DNA from: Desulfovibrio sp. Huiquan2017
Lineage (GTDB): Bacteria; Desulfobacterota; Desulfovibrionia; Desulfovibrionales; Desulfovibrionaceae
Direction of reading: 5' to 3'
Assembly (NCBI RefSeq): GCF_017351175.1
Contig: NZ_JAFMPN010000007.1
Coordinates: 1-64,000, forward strand
DNA length: 64,000 nucleotides
Shown: positions 53,885 through 61,595 of the stretch, one piece after another
How positions within the stretch are numbered: the stretch's first letter is position 1
How the letters are laid out: the number at the start of each line of letters is the position of its first letter
Made by a program: the position numbers and the translations under genes
Notes under the pieces: model-generated
The model's database searches: none
What the model was told of the DNA's origin: nothing
Seen by the model: only the letters and a program-made list of their open reading frames with translations

Positions 53885-54865
53885 ATGAAAATTCTCATTA
53901 TCGATGATGCCCCGAACTCTGCGGACCAGTTGACCGAAATGCTGCTGGGCGCAGGCTACACCGATGTATCGGACGTGGACTCCCTGGACCGCGCCCTGCG
54001 CTTCATGCAGCGCAGCCTGGCCAGGGAAACGCCCGTGGACCTCGTGCTCATTGCGCTCGAAAACCAGGACATCGACGGCATCGCCGCCATCCTGACGCTC
54101 AAGTCCCACCGCGAGTTCGAGGACATCCCGATCATCGCCATCGCCGCCGAGGATAATTCGGACGAACTGGACCGAGCCTTCGCAGCCGGGGCCTCGGACT
54201 ACATCGTCAAGCCCGTGGGGCGCACGGAACTGCGCGCCCGGGTGCGCTCCGCCCTGCAATTGCGCCGCGAGATGATCAAGCGCATGCTCCGGGAACACGA
54301 ACTGGAACGGCTGGCCCGCAAGCTCGAACGCATGTCCAACCAGGACGGGCTGACCGGCCTGGCCAACCGCCGCTGTTTCGACGACACCCTCATCCGCGAA
54401 TGGGTACGCAACGGCCGCGAGGACAATTCCCTGGGGTTGCTGATGATCGACATCGACCATTTCAAGGCCTACAACGACGCGCTCGGCCATGTGGACGGCG
54501 ACATCTGCCTGCGCAGCGTGGCCCGGGCCATCCGAGCCGCCACCAACCGGCCCGGCGACCTCGTCGCCCGTTACGGCGGCGAGGAGTTCGCCATCATCCT
54601 GCCCAACACCGAGTTCGACGGCGCGCGCGTAGTGGCCGAGAACATCCACGCCAACCTGGCCAAATCGTGCATCCGCCACCCCGATTCCCGGGTATCCTGT
54701 ACCGTCACCGTATCCATCGGCGTGGCCGCCGCCGTGCCCACCTGCGACACCACCCCCGAGCACCTCATTCAGGCCGCCGACCGCGCCCTCTACCAGGCCA
54801 AACAATCCGGGCGCAACCGGACCGAGTCCATCTGCCTTCCCGACCCCGATCAACTGCGCCAATAA
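53885..54865 (+). CDS. diguanylate cyclase with degenerate receiver domain
   Basis: 326 residues. Residues 1-120 are a receiver: IIDDAP at the acidic pocket and K109 in IVKPVG, but the phospho-acceptor position is Ala 57 (LVLIALENQDIDG; codon GCG at 54053-54055), so normal phosphorylation is impossible. Residues ~125-150 form a coiled coil, ~155-320 GGDEF with active site GGEEF and an RXXD inhibitory site (RPGD) five residues before it. Activity is probably controlled by partner binding or by c-di-GMP itself, not by a kinase. Confidence 0.93.
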   Translation: MKILIIDDAPNSADQLTEMLLGAGYTDVSDVDSLDRALRFMQRSLARETPVDLVLIALENQDIDGIAAILTLKSHREFEDIPIIAIAAEDNSDELDRAFAAGASDYIVKPVGRTELRARVRSALQLRREMIKRMLREHELERLARKLERMSNQDGLTGLANRRCFDDTLIREWVRNGREDNSLGLLMIDIDHFKAYNDALGHVDGDICLRSVARAIRAATNRPGDLVARYGGEEFAIILPNTEFDGARVVAENIHANLAKSCIRHPDSRVSCTVTVSIGVAAAVPTCDTTPEHLIQAADRALYQAKQSGRNRTESICLPDPDQLRQ

Positions 54866-54884
54866 TTCCGCCCCCCTCTTCAGC

Positions 54885-54927
54885 TCTGGAGCGACTCGGG
54901 TGCCCCCGGCACCCGACAGCGCCTCTC
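54885..54927. repeat. 43-bp direct repeat, copy 1
   Basis: It starts TCTGGAGCGACTCGGGTG and holds a CGGGTGCC/GGCACCCG hairpin, and ends CGACAGCGCCTCTC. It differs from copy 2 at few positions, mainly in the loop. It lies 20 bases after the GGDEF gene. Confidence 0.7.
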
Positions 54928-54973
54928 CGGCCCCGTCACCAAAGCACAAAGCTCACCCCTCCCCCTCTCCAAA

Positions 54974-55016
54974 TCTGGAGTGACTCGGGTGCCTTCAGCA
55001 CCCGACAGCGCCTCTC
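54974..55016. repeat. 43-bp direct repeat, copy 2
   Basis: The same element 89 bp on, starting TCTGGAGTGACTCGGGTG. The loop of the hairpin has changed (CTTCA for CCCCC), while the stem keeps CGGGTGC/GCACCCG. Confidence 0.7.
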
Positions 55017-55033
55017 GTCCCCGCACGAAGTCC

Positions 55034-55153
55034 GGCTTTCGAGAGTGGGTCAGCCGTGCATTTTCTTCCGGGTGGCTTTCACCGCAGCGTAGCCGTCTAC
55101 GTGAGGATGAAAGCCGCCCGGAAAAAATGTGCGGATGGCCCGCTCTCGAAAGC
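55034..55153 (+). ncRNA. 120-nt long-hairpin element, possible structured RNA
   Basis: A long inverted repeat with ~50-base arms: GGCTTTCGAGAG (55034-55045) pairs with CTCTCGAAAGCC (55142-55153), and pairing runs inward through CATTTT/AAAATG and CCGGG/CCCGG. A small CGTAG/CTACG hairpin forms the tip. Five of the imperfect positions are G-U pairs in plus-strand RNA but would be A-C on the other strand. It could be the 3' part of the GGDEF transcript, a separate RNA or a small transposable element. Confidence 0.4.
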
Positions 55154-55274
55154 CGCGCCCCAGAATACAAGCAGAGGGCCATGGCTCCGGGGGGAAGCGC
55201 ATGGCCCTCAACAGGGATGAGGACGGCCGCCCGCAAGGTTCAGGCGGCCGCAAGGAACTATGAAGACGGGAAAA

Positions 55275-55439
55275 CTAGCGAAGGAAATGAATGGACAGGT
55301 AGCTGCCGCAGCAGGGGCAAACCTTGACCGGAGTGGCCTTGCCCAGATCGTCACGGATAACCGCTTCCCAGGGAATGAAGCCGTCAAGCGTATATTGAAC
55401 CATCAACCTGTGACCACACTTGCAAAACCGTTCTTGCAT
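55275..55439 (-). CDS. small zinc-ribbon protein
   Basis: 54 residues: MQERFCKCGHRL..., then LDGFIPWEAVIRDDLGKA, ending VCPCCGSYLSIHFLR. Two Cys pairs (CKCG and CPCCG) ~33 residues apart form a zinc ribbon as in Com-like or other small regulators. GGAGAG lies before the ATG and a strong TTGACA-17-TTATTA promoter upstream. Too short to appear in many gene calls. Function unknown; RNA, DNA or protein binding are all possible. Confidence 0.85.
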   Translation of the reverse strand: MQERFCKCGHRLMVQYTLDGFIPWEAVIRDDLGKATPVKVCPCCGSYLSIHFLR

Positions 55440-55506
55440 GACTCTCTCCTTGCCGTGTATAGCGCCGAGGCGCGTGTGTCGTAATCGTTGACTGAACGTG
55501 ATTCTT

Positions 55507-55535
55507 TAATAAACAGTCTCCAGGCTTTTTGTCAA
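55507..55535 (-). promoter_or_regulatory. promoter for the zinc-ribbon gene
   Basis: Minus strand: TTGACA (55530-55535), 17-base spacer, TTATTA (55507-55512). Just upstream lies ACAAATTGTTGTTT (about 55546-55559), similar to AACAATTGTTTATT at the S24-repressor promoter. Confidence 0.75.
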
Positions 55536-55612
55536 CTAATATTTTACAAATTGTTGTTTTTTCGCAGACAACATGCACAAACAAAGAATCATATGTCATT
55601 CCAAGCAAATAC

Positions 55613-55646
55613 AAAAAATCCCCCGCAACGTGCACCGTTGCGGGGG
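55613..55646 (-). terminator. terminator of the S24 repressor gene
   Basis: CCCCCGCAACG (55620-55630) pairs with CGTTGCGGGGG (55636-55646), followed on the minus strand by six Ts. Confidence 0.92.
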
Positions 55647-55671
55647 ATTGATGGGCGAGTTTCAACGAGAG

Positions 55672-56334
55672 CTAGCGGTATTCCCGGGACGCCCACAGGA
55701 CCTGGCCGATGACGCGCACGTTGTCGAGCTCGTCGCCGGACAGGTGGACTGGAGAATAATCCACATTGTCGCTACGCAAAACCAGGGTGCCGGGGAGGCG
55801 CTCCACACGCTTGACCATGACCGTGTCCTCCACGCCCACGGCATAAATGCCGCCAGACAGGACGTCGGTACGCGACTGGTCGATGAGGACCATGTCCCCT
55901 TCCTTGATCTCCGGCTCCATGGAGTTGCCGATGACCTCCATGAGGACCATGTTGGCGGGGTTGCCCCGGTGAGTCAGCCAGTCCGAGCGGAAGGAATAGT
56001 ATCCCTCAACCTGGCCTTCGGTCTCAAACGAGCCGCCGCCCGCGCAGAGGCGGGCGCGCACCTTGGGGATCTCCTCGTAGCACGCCCCGTCCTCGGCGGC
56101 GGCGGCCAAGGCCGCCTCGGGCCGGGGAAAGCCCTTGCCCTGTTCCAGCCACAGCGGGTTCAACCCGAACCGGGCCGACAGGTCCAGAATCCAACGCGCG
56201 GGCACCGAGCCCTTGCGCTTGGCCAGGGACACCGCCGCCCGGCCCACATCCAGTTCGCGAGCCAGTTGGGACTGGTTCTTGATCTCCGTCTCGGAACAGA
56301 GCCTCTTGAAAAACGCTTCAAATCCGTTGCTCAT
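55672..56334 (-). CDS. S24 (LexA/CI-like) repressor
   Basis: 220 residues. An N-terminal helix-turn-helix (~10-60; NQSQLARELDVGRAAVSLAK) is joined by a linker with several Gly/Ala to a S24 peptidase domain (~110-215). The nucleophile is in IGNSMEPEIKEGD and the catalytic Lys in VMVKRVE. No canonical Ala-Gly cleavage pair stands out in the linker, though EDGACYEE and LCAGGG are candidates. It may respond to RecA like CI, or act as a non-cleaved regulator. No phage genes are near. Its promoter has symmetric elements suggesting autoregulation. Confidence 0.9.
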   Translation of the reverse strand: MSNGFEAFFKRLCSETEIKNQSQLARELDVGRAAVSLAKRKGSVPARWILDLSARFGLNPLWLEQGKGFPRPEAALAAAAEDGACYEEIPKVRARLCAGGGSFETEGQVEGYYSFRSDWLTHRGNPANMVLMEVIGNSMEPEIKEGDMVLIDQSRTDVLSGGIYAVGVEDTVMVKRVERLPGTLVLRSDNVDYSPVHLSGDELDNVRVIGQVLWASREYR

Positions 56335-56369
56335 CGTTGCGCCTTGGTTAATGAATGTTGCTGAACAAT

Positions 56370-56398
56370 TGTTTATTATCGATTAACGACACTGTCAA
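56370..56398 (-). promoter_or_regulatory. promoter of the S24 repressor with operator-like symmetry
   Basis: Minus strand: TTGACA (56393-56398), 17-base spacer, TAAACA (56370-56375). AACAATTGTT (56364-56373) is a perfect palindrome over the -10. Outer arms GTTGCT (56357-56362) and AGCAAC (56398-56403) are inverted around the whole promoter. Confidence 0.75.
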
Positions 56399-56438
56399 GC
56401 AACGAACCCATTTTTGTCGTCTTTCAGACGCCGCGCGC

Positions 56439-56484
56439 AAAAAAACCGGAGCCGACGCGTGGTCGATTCCACGCGCGAATCCGG
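56439..56484 (-). terminator. terminator of the lpxK-rnr operon
   Basis: CCGG...CGCGTGG, loop, CCACGCG...CCGG on the minus strand, then seven Ts (56439-56445). Confidence 0.85.
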
Positions 56485-56541
56485 ATTTTCGCGGCAACGG
56501 TGAGGATGGTCGTTCACCGGCAGCCCGGGGAGCCTTCTTCC

Positions 56542-58737
56542 CTAGATGAGATCCTTGTAATCCTTGGCCGCAGCCGCCACGGACTTGAGGTTGAAGTTCA
56601 GCTCCAGCCGTTCCACGCTGGCCTCTTCGAGAACCACCTCCACGGCCTGCCCCAGGTAGAAGGACCGTCCGGTGCGCTCGCCCACAAGCATTTCACGCTG
56701 AGGCCAATAGGTGTAATAATCGTCGTCCATGGTGGACAGCCGGATCAGCCCCTCGGCCATAACTTCCTTGAGTTCCACGAAAAAGCCGAAGTCGGTGATG
56801 TGCGAAATGACCGCGTCAAAGGTTTCACCCACCTTGTCGCGCATGAACAGCACGGTCACCCGCTTGAGGATCTCGCGTTCGGCGTCCATGGCCACCCGTT
56901 CGCGGCTGGACAGGTGGTTGGCCACGTTGAGCAGCTTCTTGCGGCCCGGCACGGGCGCGGGCACGCCCTCTCCCTCGTGCAGGGCGGCCTTGACCAGCCG
57001 GTGAAGCACCAGGTCGGCATAGCGCCGGATGGGCGAGGTGAAGTGGGCGTATTCCTCGCTGGCCAGACCAAAGTGCCCCTCGTTGTCCGGCGAATACTTG
57101 GCCTGCTTCATGGAGCGCAGGAGCATGCGGTTGACGATGTATTCCTTGTCCGTCCCCGCCATGGAGGCCACCAGCATCTGGAGCTTCTTGGGAGTGATCT
57201 CCTTGGGCATGACCACGGACTTGTCCGTGCGCGACAACAGCCGGAACAGATTTTTGAGCTTTTCCTCGTCCGCCGGGGGATGGATGCGGAACAGGCAGGG
57301 CAACCCGCGTTCGACCAGGAAATGGGCCACGGCCTCGTTGGCCGCGATCATGAATTCCTCGATGAGCTGATGGGCGAAGTTGCGCTTCCGGGGACGGATG
57401 TCCGAGGTCTCGCCGTGCACGTCGAAGAATATCTCCGGCTCGGGCAGGTCGAAGTCCAGGGACCCGCGCTGGGCGCGCAACACGTTGATCTTGCGGGCTA
57501 GTTCCTCGGCCAGCTCCAGCATGGCGATCAACTCGGGCGACATCCCCGCGCGCGCCTCGGCCCGCTTCTCCATGACCGCCTCGAAGACCTGGGTATAGGT
57601 CAGCCGGGCGTGGCTGCGGATGACTGCGGGAAAGACCTGGGTCTGCCGGGTGCGCCCTTCCTGGTCGGTGTCCATGCAGACCACCATGGTCAGGCGCGGC
57701 ACGTCCGGGTTGAGCGAGCACAATCCGTTGGACAGTTTTTCCGGGAACATGGGTTCCACGGACCTCGGGAAATAATAGGAATTACCGCGTTCAAAGGCCT
57801 CGCGGTCCAGGGGCGACCCCTCGGGCACGTAGTGGGAAACGTCGGCAATGGCCACCCACAAGCGGTAGCCACCCTTGCGCCGCTCTACCAGCACGGCGTC
57901 GTCGAAATCGCGTGCCGTAGCCCCGTCGATGGTCACGAACTGCTTGTCGGACAGGTTGCGGCGGCCCTTGAAATCCTTGCCGGACGGCTCCGGCGGCAGG
58001 GTCTCGGCCTGGTTCACGGACCCGGACGGGAACCGGGTACGGATGTTGTGGTTGGACTTGACCAGCGCCTCCTGCACGGCGATGTCGGCCTCCTCGCCAA
58101 GCGACTTGGTGATCTCCCCTTCCCACATGGCCGGGTCGATGCGCTCGCCGGGCGCGCACAGGGCGATCTCGCCCGGCTTGACCTTGATCGAGGGGTCCTT
58201 GAGAGTGGCGATGATCCCGAAACCGAGCCTCGGGTCGGACGGACGGCAGAGCCATTCGCCGCCGGTCATCCGCTTGACCACCTTGACCGGCAGGACCTTG
58301 CGGCCGCGCTCCAGGATGCGCACGATGCGCCCTTCGGCATTGCGTCCCGCCTTGGGTTCGCCCACCACCGAGACGACCACGCGGTCGCCGTGCCAGGCTT
58401 CGTTCAGGTCCCGCTGATTGACGAAGACGTCCTTGCGCCGGGAGTCCTCGGGCACCACGAAGCCGTACCCCTGGCGCTGGATCTCCAGCCGCCCGGTGAT
58501 GCAGTGCATGGACTCGGCCAGGCCGTAGCCGCGCCGGATGCGCACCAGCTTGCCCTTCTGGACCAGGTCGCGGAGCAGGTCCTTGACCACGGCCTTGTCC
58601 TTTTTCTTGAGCTTGAGCTGGCGGATGACCTCGGCCCGGGACATGGGCCGCTTCATCTCCTTGAACAATTTGAGCAGCGCGGCCGCCGACAGGGGCGGTG
58701 CGGAAGGTCCGGGACCGTTGCGTTTTTTTCTAGTCAT
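56542..58737 (-). CDS. rnr: ribonuclease R
   Basis: 731 residues. Order: N-terminal winged helix (~20-75), cold-shock domains (~80-235), RNB catalytic domain (~265-590; TIDGATARDFDDAV with the metal-binding Asp cluster, YYFPRSVEPMFPEKLSNGLCS), and an S1 domain (~640-715; ISHITDFGFFVEL). It degrades structured RNA 3' to 5'. The short basic C-terminal tail of E. coli RNase R is absent. Its start overlaps the lpxK stop by 8 bases. Confidence 0.96.
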   Translation of the reverse strand: MTRKKRNGPGPSAPPLSAAALLKLFKEMKRPMSRAEVIRQLKLKKKDKAVVKDLLRDLVQKGKLVRIRRGYGLAESMHCITGRLEIQRQGYGFVVPEDSRRKDVFVNQRDLNEAWHGDRVVVSVVGEPKAGRNAEGRIVRILERGRKVLPVKVVKRMTGGEWLCRPSDPRLGFGIIATLKDPSIKVKPGEIALCAPGERIDPAMWEGEITKSLGEEADIAVQEALVKSNHNIRTRFPSGSVNQAETLPPEPSGKDFKGRRNLSDKQFVTIDGATARDFDDAVLVERRKGGYRLWVAIADVSHYVPEGSPLDREAFERGNSYYFPRSVEPMFPEKLSNGLCSLNPDVPRLTMVVCMDTDQEGRTRQTQVFPAVIRSHARLTYTQVFEAVMEKRAEARAGMSPELIAMLELAEELARKINVLRAQRGSLDFDLPEPEIFFDVHGETSDIRPRKRNFAHQLIEEFMIAANEAVAHFLVERGLPCLFRIHPPADEEKLKNLFRLLSRTDKSVVMPKEITPKKLQMLVASMAGTDKEYIVNRMLLRSMKQAKYSPDNEGHFGLASEEYAHFTSPIRRYADLVLHRLVKAALHEGEGVPAPVPGRKKLLNVANHLSSRERVAMDAEREILKRVTVLFMRDKVGETFDAVISHITDFGFFVELKEVMAEGLIRLSTMDDDYYTYWPQREMLVGERTGRSFYLGQAVEVVLEEASVERLELNFNLKSVAAAAKDYKDLI

Positions 58738-59884
58738 GGTCGTCTCCCTTGGCGAACGCGTCCGCCTCGTGCCGCATGAGGTAATCCGCCGCGAGCTCGG
58801 CGCGGTCCGCGCGGCGCAGCCGGAAGGACTCGTAACGTCGGTCCCACCAGGTTGAAAAAGTCGAGCGTTTGCCCAAAGTGGACGGCCCGAACGTCAGAGT
58901 CAGATCAAACTGCCAGAACAGGTCGGTGCACATGGCACCGAGCTTGACCGCGTCCTTGGGCGTGCACAGGATCGCCGTACAGCCGAGCCGGGCGGCCTCC
59001 TCGGACAGGGCCGTCACGTCCCGCTTGGTGTAGGTATAATGGTCCCGAAAAACCACGTGCCGCTTTGGCTCATAGCCCAGGTACGCCGTGGCCGTGGCCC
59101 GGACCTGAACGGGATCCCCCACGCCTGTGGCCAGCAGGTACGGCGCGTCCTCGAAATCGTGCGCCCGCTCCCCGCCGATGACCCGGCGCACCCCTGTGGG
59201 GACCAGCCGGAAGCTGAACACCGGCTTGCCGAAGCGCTTGAGGCGCTCCTCGATGCGCATCCCGAGCAGGGCGAATTCCTTGGGGCTGGCCTTGATCAAA
59301 AAGGCGTCGGCCCGCTTGAGCGCGGCCTCGGGCTCGCGCCAGGAGCCCGCCGGGATGACCCTATTCCACCCCTCTCGCAGGTCGTCAGGCCGGAGCAGGA
59401 CCAGGTTCACATGCCGTTGCACGGCCATGTGTTGAAACCCGTCATCCAGGACGATCAGCTCGGGCCGGGCCTTGACCACGGCCTCCCGGCCCGCGCGGGT
59501 GCGGTTCGGGTCCACCAGGATGAGCGCCCTGTCATGGGCGCGGGCGAGCATGAGGGGCTCGTCCCCGGCCTCCTCGGCCAGGGCGCCCGGCTTGACCTCA
59601 TAGGGCAGATGCCGGGGCTTGGCCCGGTAGCCGCGCGTCAGCAAAGCCACCGGAATGGACTTGGACTCGGCCCAGCCCAGCAGCCAATCGGCCACCGGGG
59701 TCTTGCCCGTGCCGCCCCAGCCGATATTGCCCACGGACACGGTCAACGCGGGCGGCTCCCAGCGCTTGAGCAGCCCCCGGCCGTACAGCCCGGCGCGCAC
59801 GCGCATGGCCCCGGCGTACAGCCAGGAAAAAGGACGCAGCAACGGGTACAGTGCGCGTTGCAGATCGGTCACGGTCTCGGACAT
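58730..59884 (-). CDS. lpxK: tetraacyldisaccharide 4'-kinase
   Basis: 384 residues. An N-terminal amphipathic membrane-associating helix (LQRALYPLLRPFSWLYAGAM) is followed by VSVGNIGWGGTGKTPVADWL (Walker A), RGYRAK, and the DDGFQH motif of LpxK. It phosphorylates the lipid A precursor at the inner membrane. It shows that this bacterium makes lipid A. It is transcribed with rnr. Confidence 0.95.
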   Translation of the reverse strand: MSETVTDLQRALYPLLRPFSWLYAGAMRVRAGLYGRGLLKRWEPPALTVSVGNIGWGGTGKTPVADWLLGWAESKSIPVALLTRGYRAKPRHLPYEVKPGALAEEAGDEPLMLARAHDRALILVDPNRTRAGREAVVKARPELIVLDDGFQHMAVQRHVNLVLLRPDDLREGWNRVIPAGSWREPEAALKRADAFLIKASPKEFALLGMRIEERLKRFGKPVFSFRLVPTGVRRVIGGERAHDFEDAPYLLATGVGDPVQVRATATAYLGYEPKRHVVFRDHYTYTKRDVTALSEEAARLGCTAILCTPKDAVKLGAMCTDLFWQFDLTLTFGPSTLGKRSTFSTWWDRRYESFRLRRADRAELAADYLMRHEADAFAKGDDHD

Positions 59885-60183
59885 GGTACACCGGGGAAAA
59901 GATTCGTCATTGAAGAAGCATACGTCCCCCGCACCGAACTGGCAAGGGGAGAGGCGACACGGCCGCGACCGGCACGAAACTCCGCCGCCCCTCCCCCGGC
60001 TTCGCCCTGGATTGCGATGACGACACCACGTCCAGCGTCACCTCCTTCGCGGGCTTCAGCCATCAGCACTGGAAGGCGACGCAAGCCGGTAAAATCAAGA
60101 GGTCGGAGGTTGCGCCACGCGCCCTTCCGCCACCCCCGAGAAGCGATCGCGCCAAAGCATCGACCCCTCGCCCGCCGACCACG
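59885..60183. other. intergenic stretch between lpxK and the BI-1 gene
   Basis: About 300 bases without a credible gene. On the minus strand it must hold the lpxK-rnr promoter; I see no clear -35/-10 pair. Confidence 0.4.
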
Positions 60184-60214
60184 AAAAAGGCCGCACCCCG
60201 GAGGGATGCGGCCT
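60184..60214 (-). terminator. terminator of the Bax-inhibitor-like gene
   Basis: Minus strand: AGGCCGCATCC, loop, GGTGCGGCCT and a T-run (60184-60188). Confidence 0.9.
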
Positions 60215-60245
60215 GTTCGGTGCATTGTAACTGTCGGAAAGCGGA

Positions 60246-60980
60246 CTACCTGCGGTCGCCCATGAGACGGAGCAGCATGAGGAACAGGTTGTAGAAGTCC
60301 AGATACAAGGTCAGGGCGCCCAGGATGGTGCCGCGCCGGATGGCCGCGGTGTCGCCCATGGGCACGTTCTCGCCCATGGTCTTCAGCTTCTGGGTGTCGT
60401 AGGCGGTCAGGCCCACGAAGATGATCACGCCGAGGACCGAGATGGCGAAGGACATGCCCGGGCTTTGCAGGAACATGTTCACCACCATGGCGATGATGAT
60501 GCCGATCAGCCCCATGAAGAGCAGGCTGCCCCAGCCGGTCAGGTCTTTCTTGGTGACCATGCCGTAGATGGACATGGCGCCGAACATGCCCGCGGTGGTG
60601 ACGAAGGTCGTGACCACCGAGGCCGTGGTGTAGGCCAAGAGAATCGGGGCCAGGGAGAAGCCGTTCAGGGCGCTGAAGGCCATGAACAGGCCCGTCGCCG
60701 TGCCGGGATTCATGGTCGAAATCTTGAAGCTCATGAAGAAGACCATGCCGAAGGCCGCCAGCAGGGCGATCATGGGCAGCATGGTGGGCGCGTACGTGCC
60801 GGTCTGCGGATTGTAGGCAAAGGCCAGGTTGGTCAGGGCCGGGACGGTCAGAGTGGCGAAGGCCACCAGGGCGGTCAGGCCCAGGCCAGCGCTCATCCAG
60901 CCGTAGACGCCGCGCATGAAGGCGTTCAGGACCTCGACGCGGGAGGTCTCCGTCCGTTGCATGCTGGGATACTGAGTCAT
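60246..60980 (-). CDS. Bax inhibitor-1/YccA family membrane protein
   Basis: 244 residues with seven hydrophobic segments and the C-terminal GLTAYDTQKLK and LYLDFYNLFLMLLRLMG segments typical of bacterial BI-1/YbhL proteins. The acidic pair in the last helices fits the proposed pH-dependent Ca2+ leak of BsYetJ. Cellular role here is unknown. GGAGG before the ATG; an 8-bp hairpin (61013-61030) lies in the leader. Confidence 0.93.
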   Translation of the reverse strand: MTQYPSMQRTETSRVEVLNAFMRGVYGWMSAGLGLTALVAFATLTVPALTNLAFAYNPQTGTYAPTMLPMIALLAAFGMVFFMSFKISTMNPGTATGLFMAFSALNGFSLAPILLAYTTASVVTTFVTTAGMFGAMSIYGMVTKKDLTGWGSLLFMGLIGIIIAMVVNMFLQSPGMSFAISVLGVIIFVGLTAYDTQKLKTMGENVPMGDTAAIRRGTILGALTLYLDFYNLFLMLLRLMGDRR

Positions 60981-61038
60981 TGGTATTCCTCCGAATTGAT
61001 GACGTGCTTGTGGCCGGGAATCTTCCCGGCACTGCTTC

Positions 61039-61067
61039 TATCTAATCAGCTTTCCCGACCGTGGCAA
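61039..61067 (-). promoter_or_regulatory. promoter for the Bax-inhibitor-like gene
   Basis: Minus strand: TTGCCA (61062-61067), 17-base spacer, TAGATA (61039-61044). Confidence 0.65.
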
Positions 61068-61101
61068 GGGAATGCATGAAATTGCACAACGTCTCGGGAA
61101 G

Positions 61102-61539
61102 CTACCGGTCCACGCGGACGCCGTAAAGCCGCTCGGCTTGTTCCACCGTGACCACGGTCATGCCGATAGGGGCCAGGGTAGCGGCGGCCAGCTTGAGATG
61201 CTGCCAACCCCACGGGATGCCGAGGATGGTGATGAAGCAGCCCAGGGCGGACAGGATATGGCCCAGGGCCAGCCACCAGCCCGCGAAGACGAACCATACG
61301 ATGTTCCCCAGCGTGCCCCAGTTCGAGGTGCCGAGGTCCTGCCGTCCGGTGAGCACGTCGCGGCGGATCAGGGTCCGGCCGAAGGGCATGAACGAAAATC
61401 CCGCGATGACGAAGGCGGCCCGCGCCCAGGGCAAGCCGATGATGGAGATGGCCATGAGACAACCGGCGAACAGCCAGCCGATAGCCATGAAGACGCCGCC
61501 GATGATCCACCAGATCAAATTACCGAGAAACGAAAGCAT
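61102..61539 (-). CDS. YccF domain-containing membrane protein
   Basis: 145 residues, MLSFLGNLIWWIIGG start. Two YccF repeats are seen (GNLIWWIIGGVFMAIGWL and GNIVWFVFAGWWLALGHI), each followed by a helix pair and an IIGLPW or ILGIPWG turn; a short charged tail ends the protein. The family's function is unknown. The ATG at 61539 has AAGGAG upstream; a much longer open frame runs through but overlaps the YibE gene in a different frame. Confidence 0.9.
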   Translation of the reverse strand: MLSFLGNLIWWIIGGVFMAIGWLFAGCLMAISIIGLPWARAAFVIAGFSFMPFGRTLIRRDVLTGRQDLGTSNWGTLGNIVWFVFAGWWLALGHILSALGCFITILGIPWGWQHLKLAAATLAPIGMTVVTVEQAERLYGVRVDR

Positions 61540-61595
61540 GGGGACTCCTTCTGCTTGATGTGCAAGCATGCTATTGGCCCATCCCGGCACGTTCG

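Noticed and set aside
54885-55016. CRISPR-like array
   Set aside because: Only two copies, each with its own internal hairpin, and no cas genes in the window.
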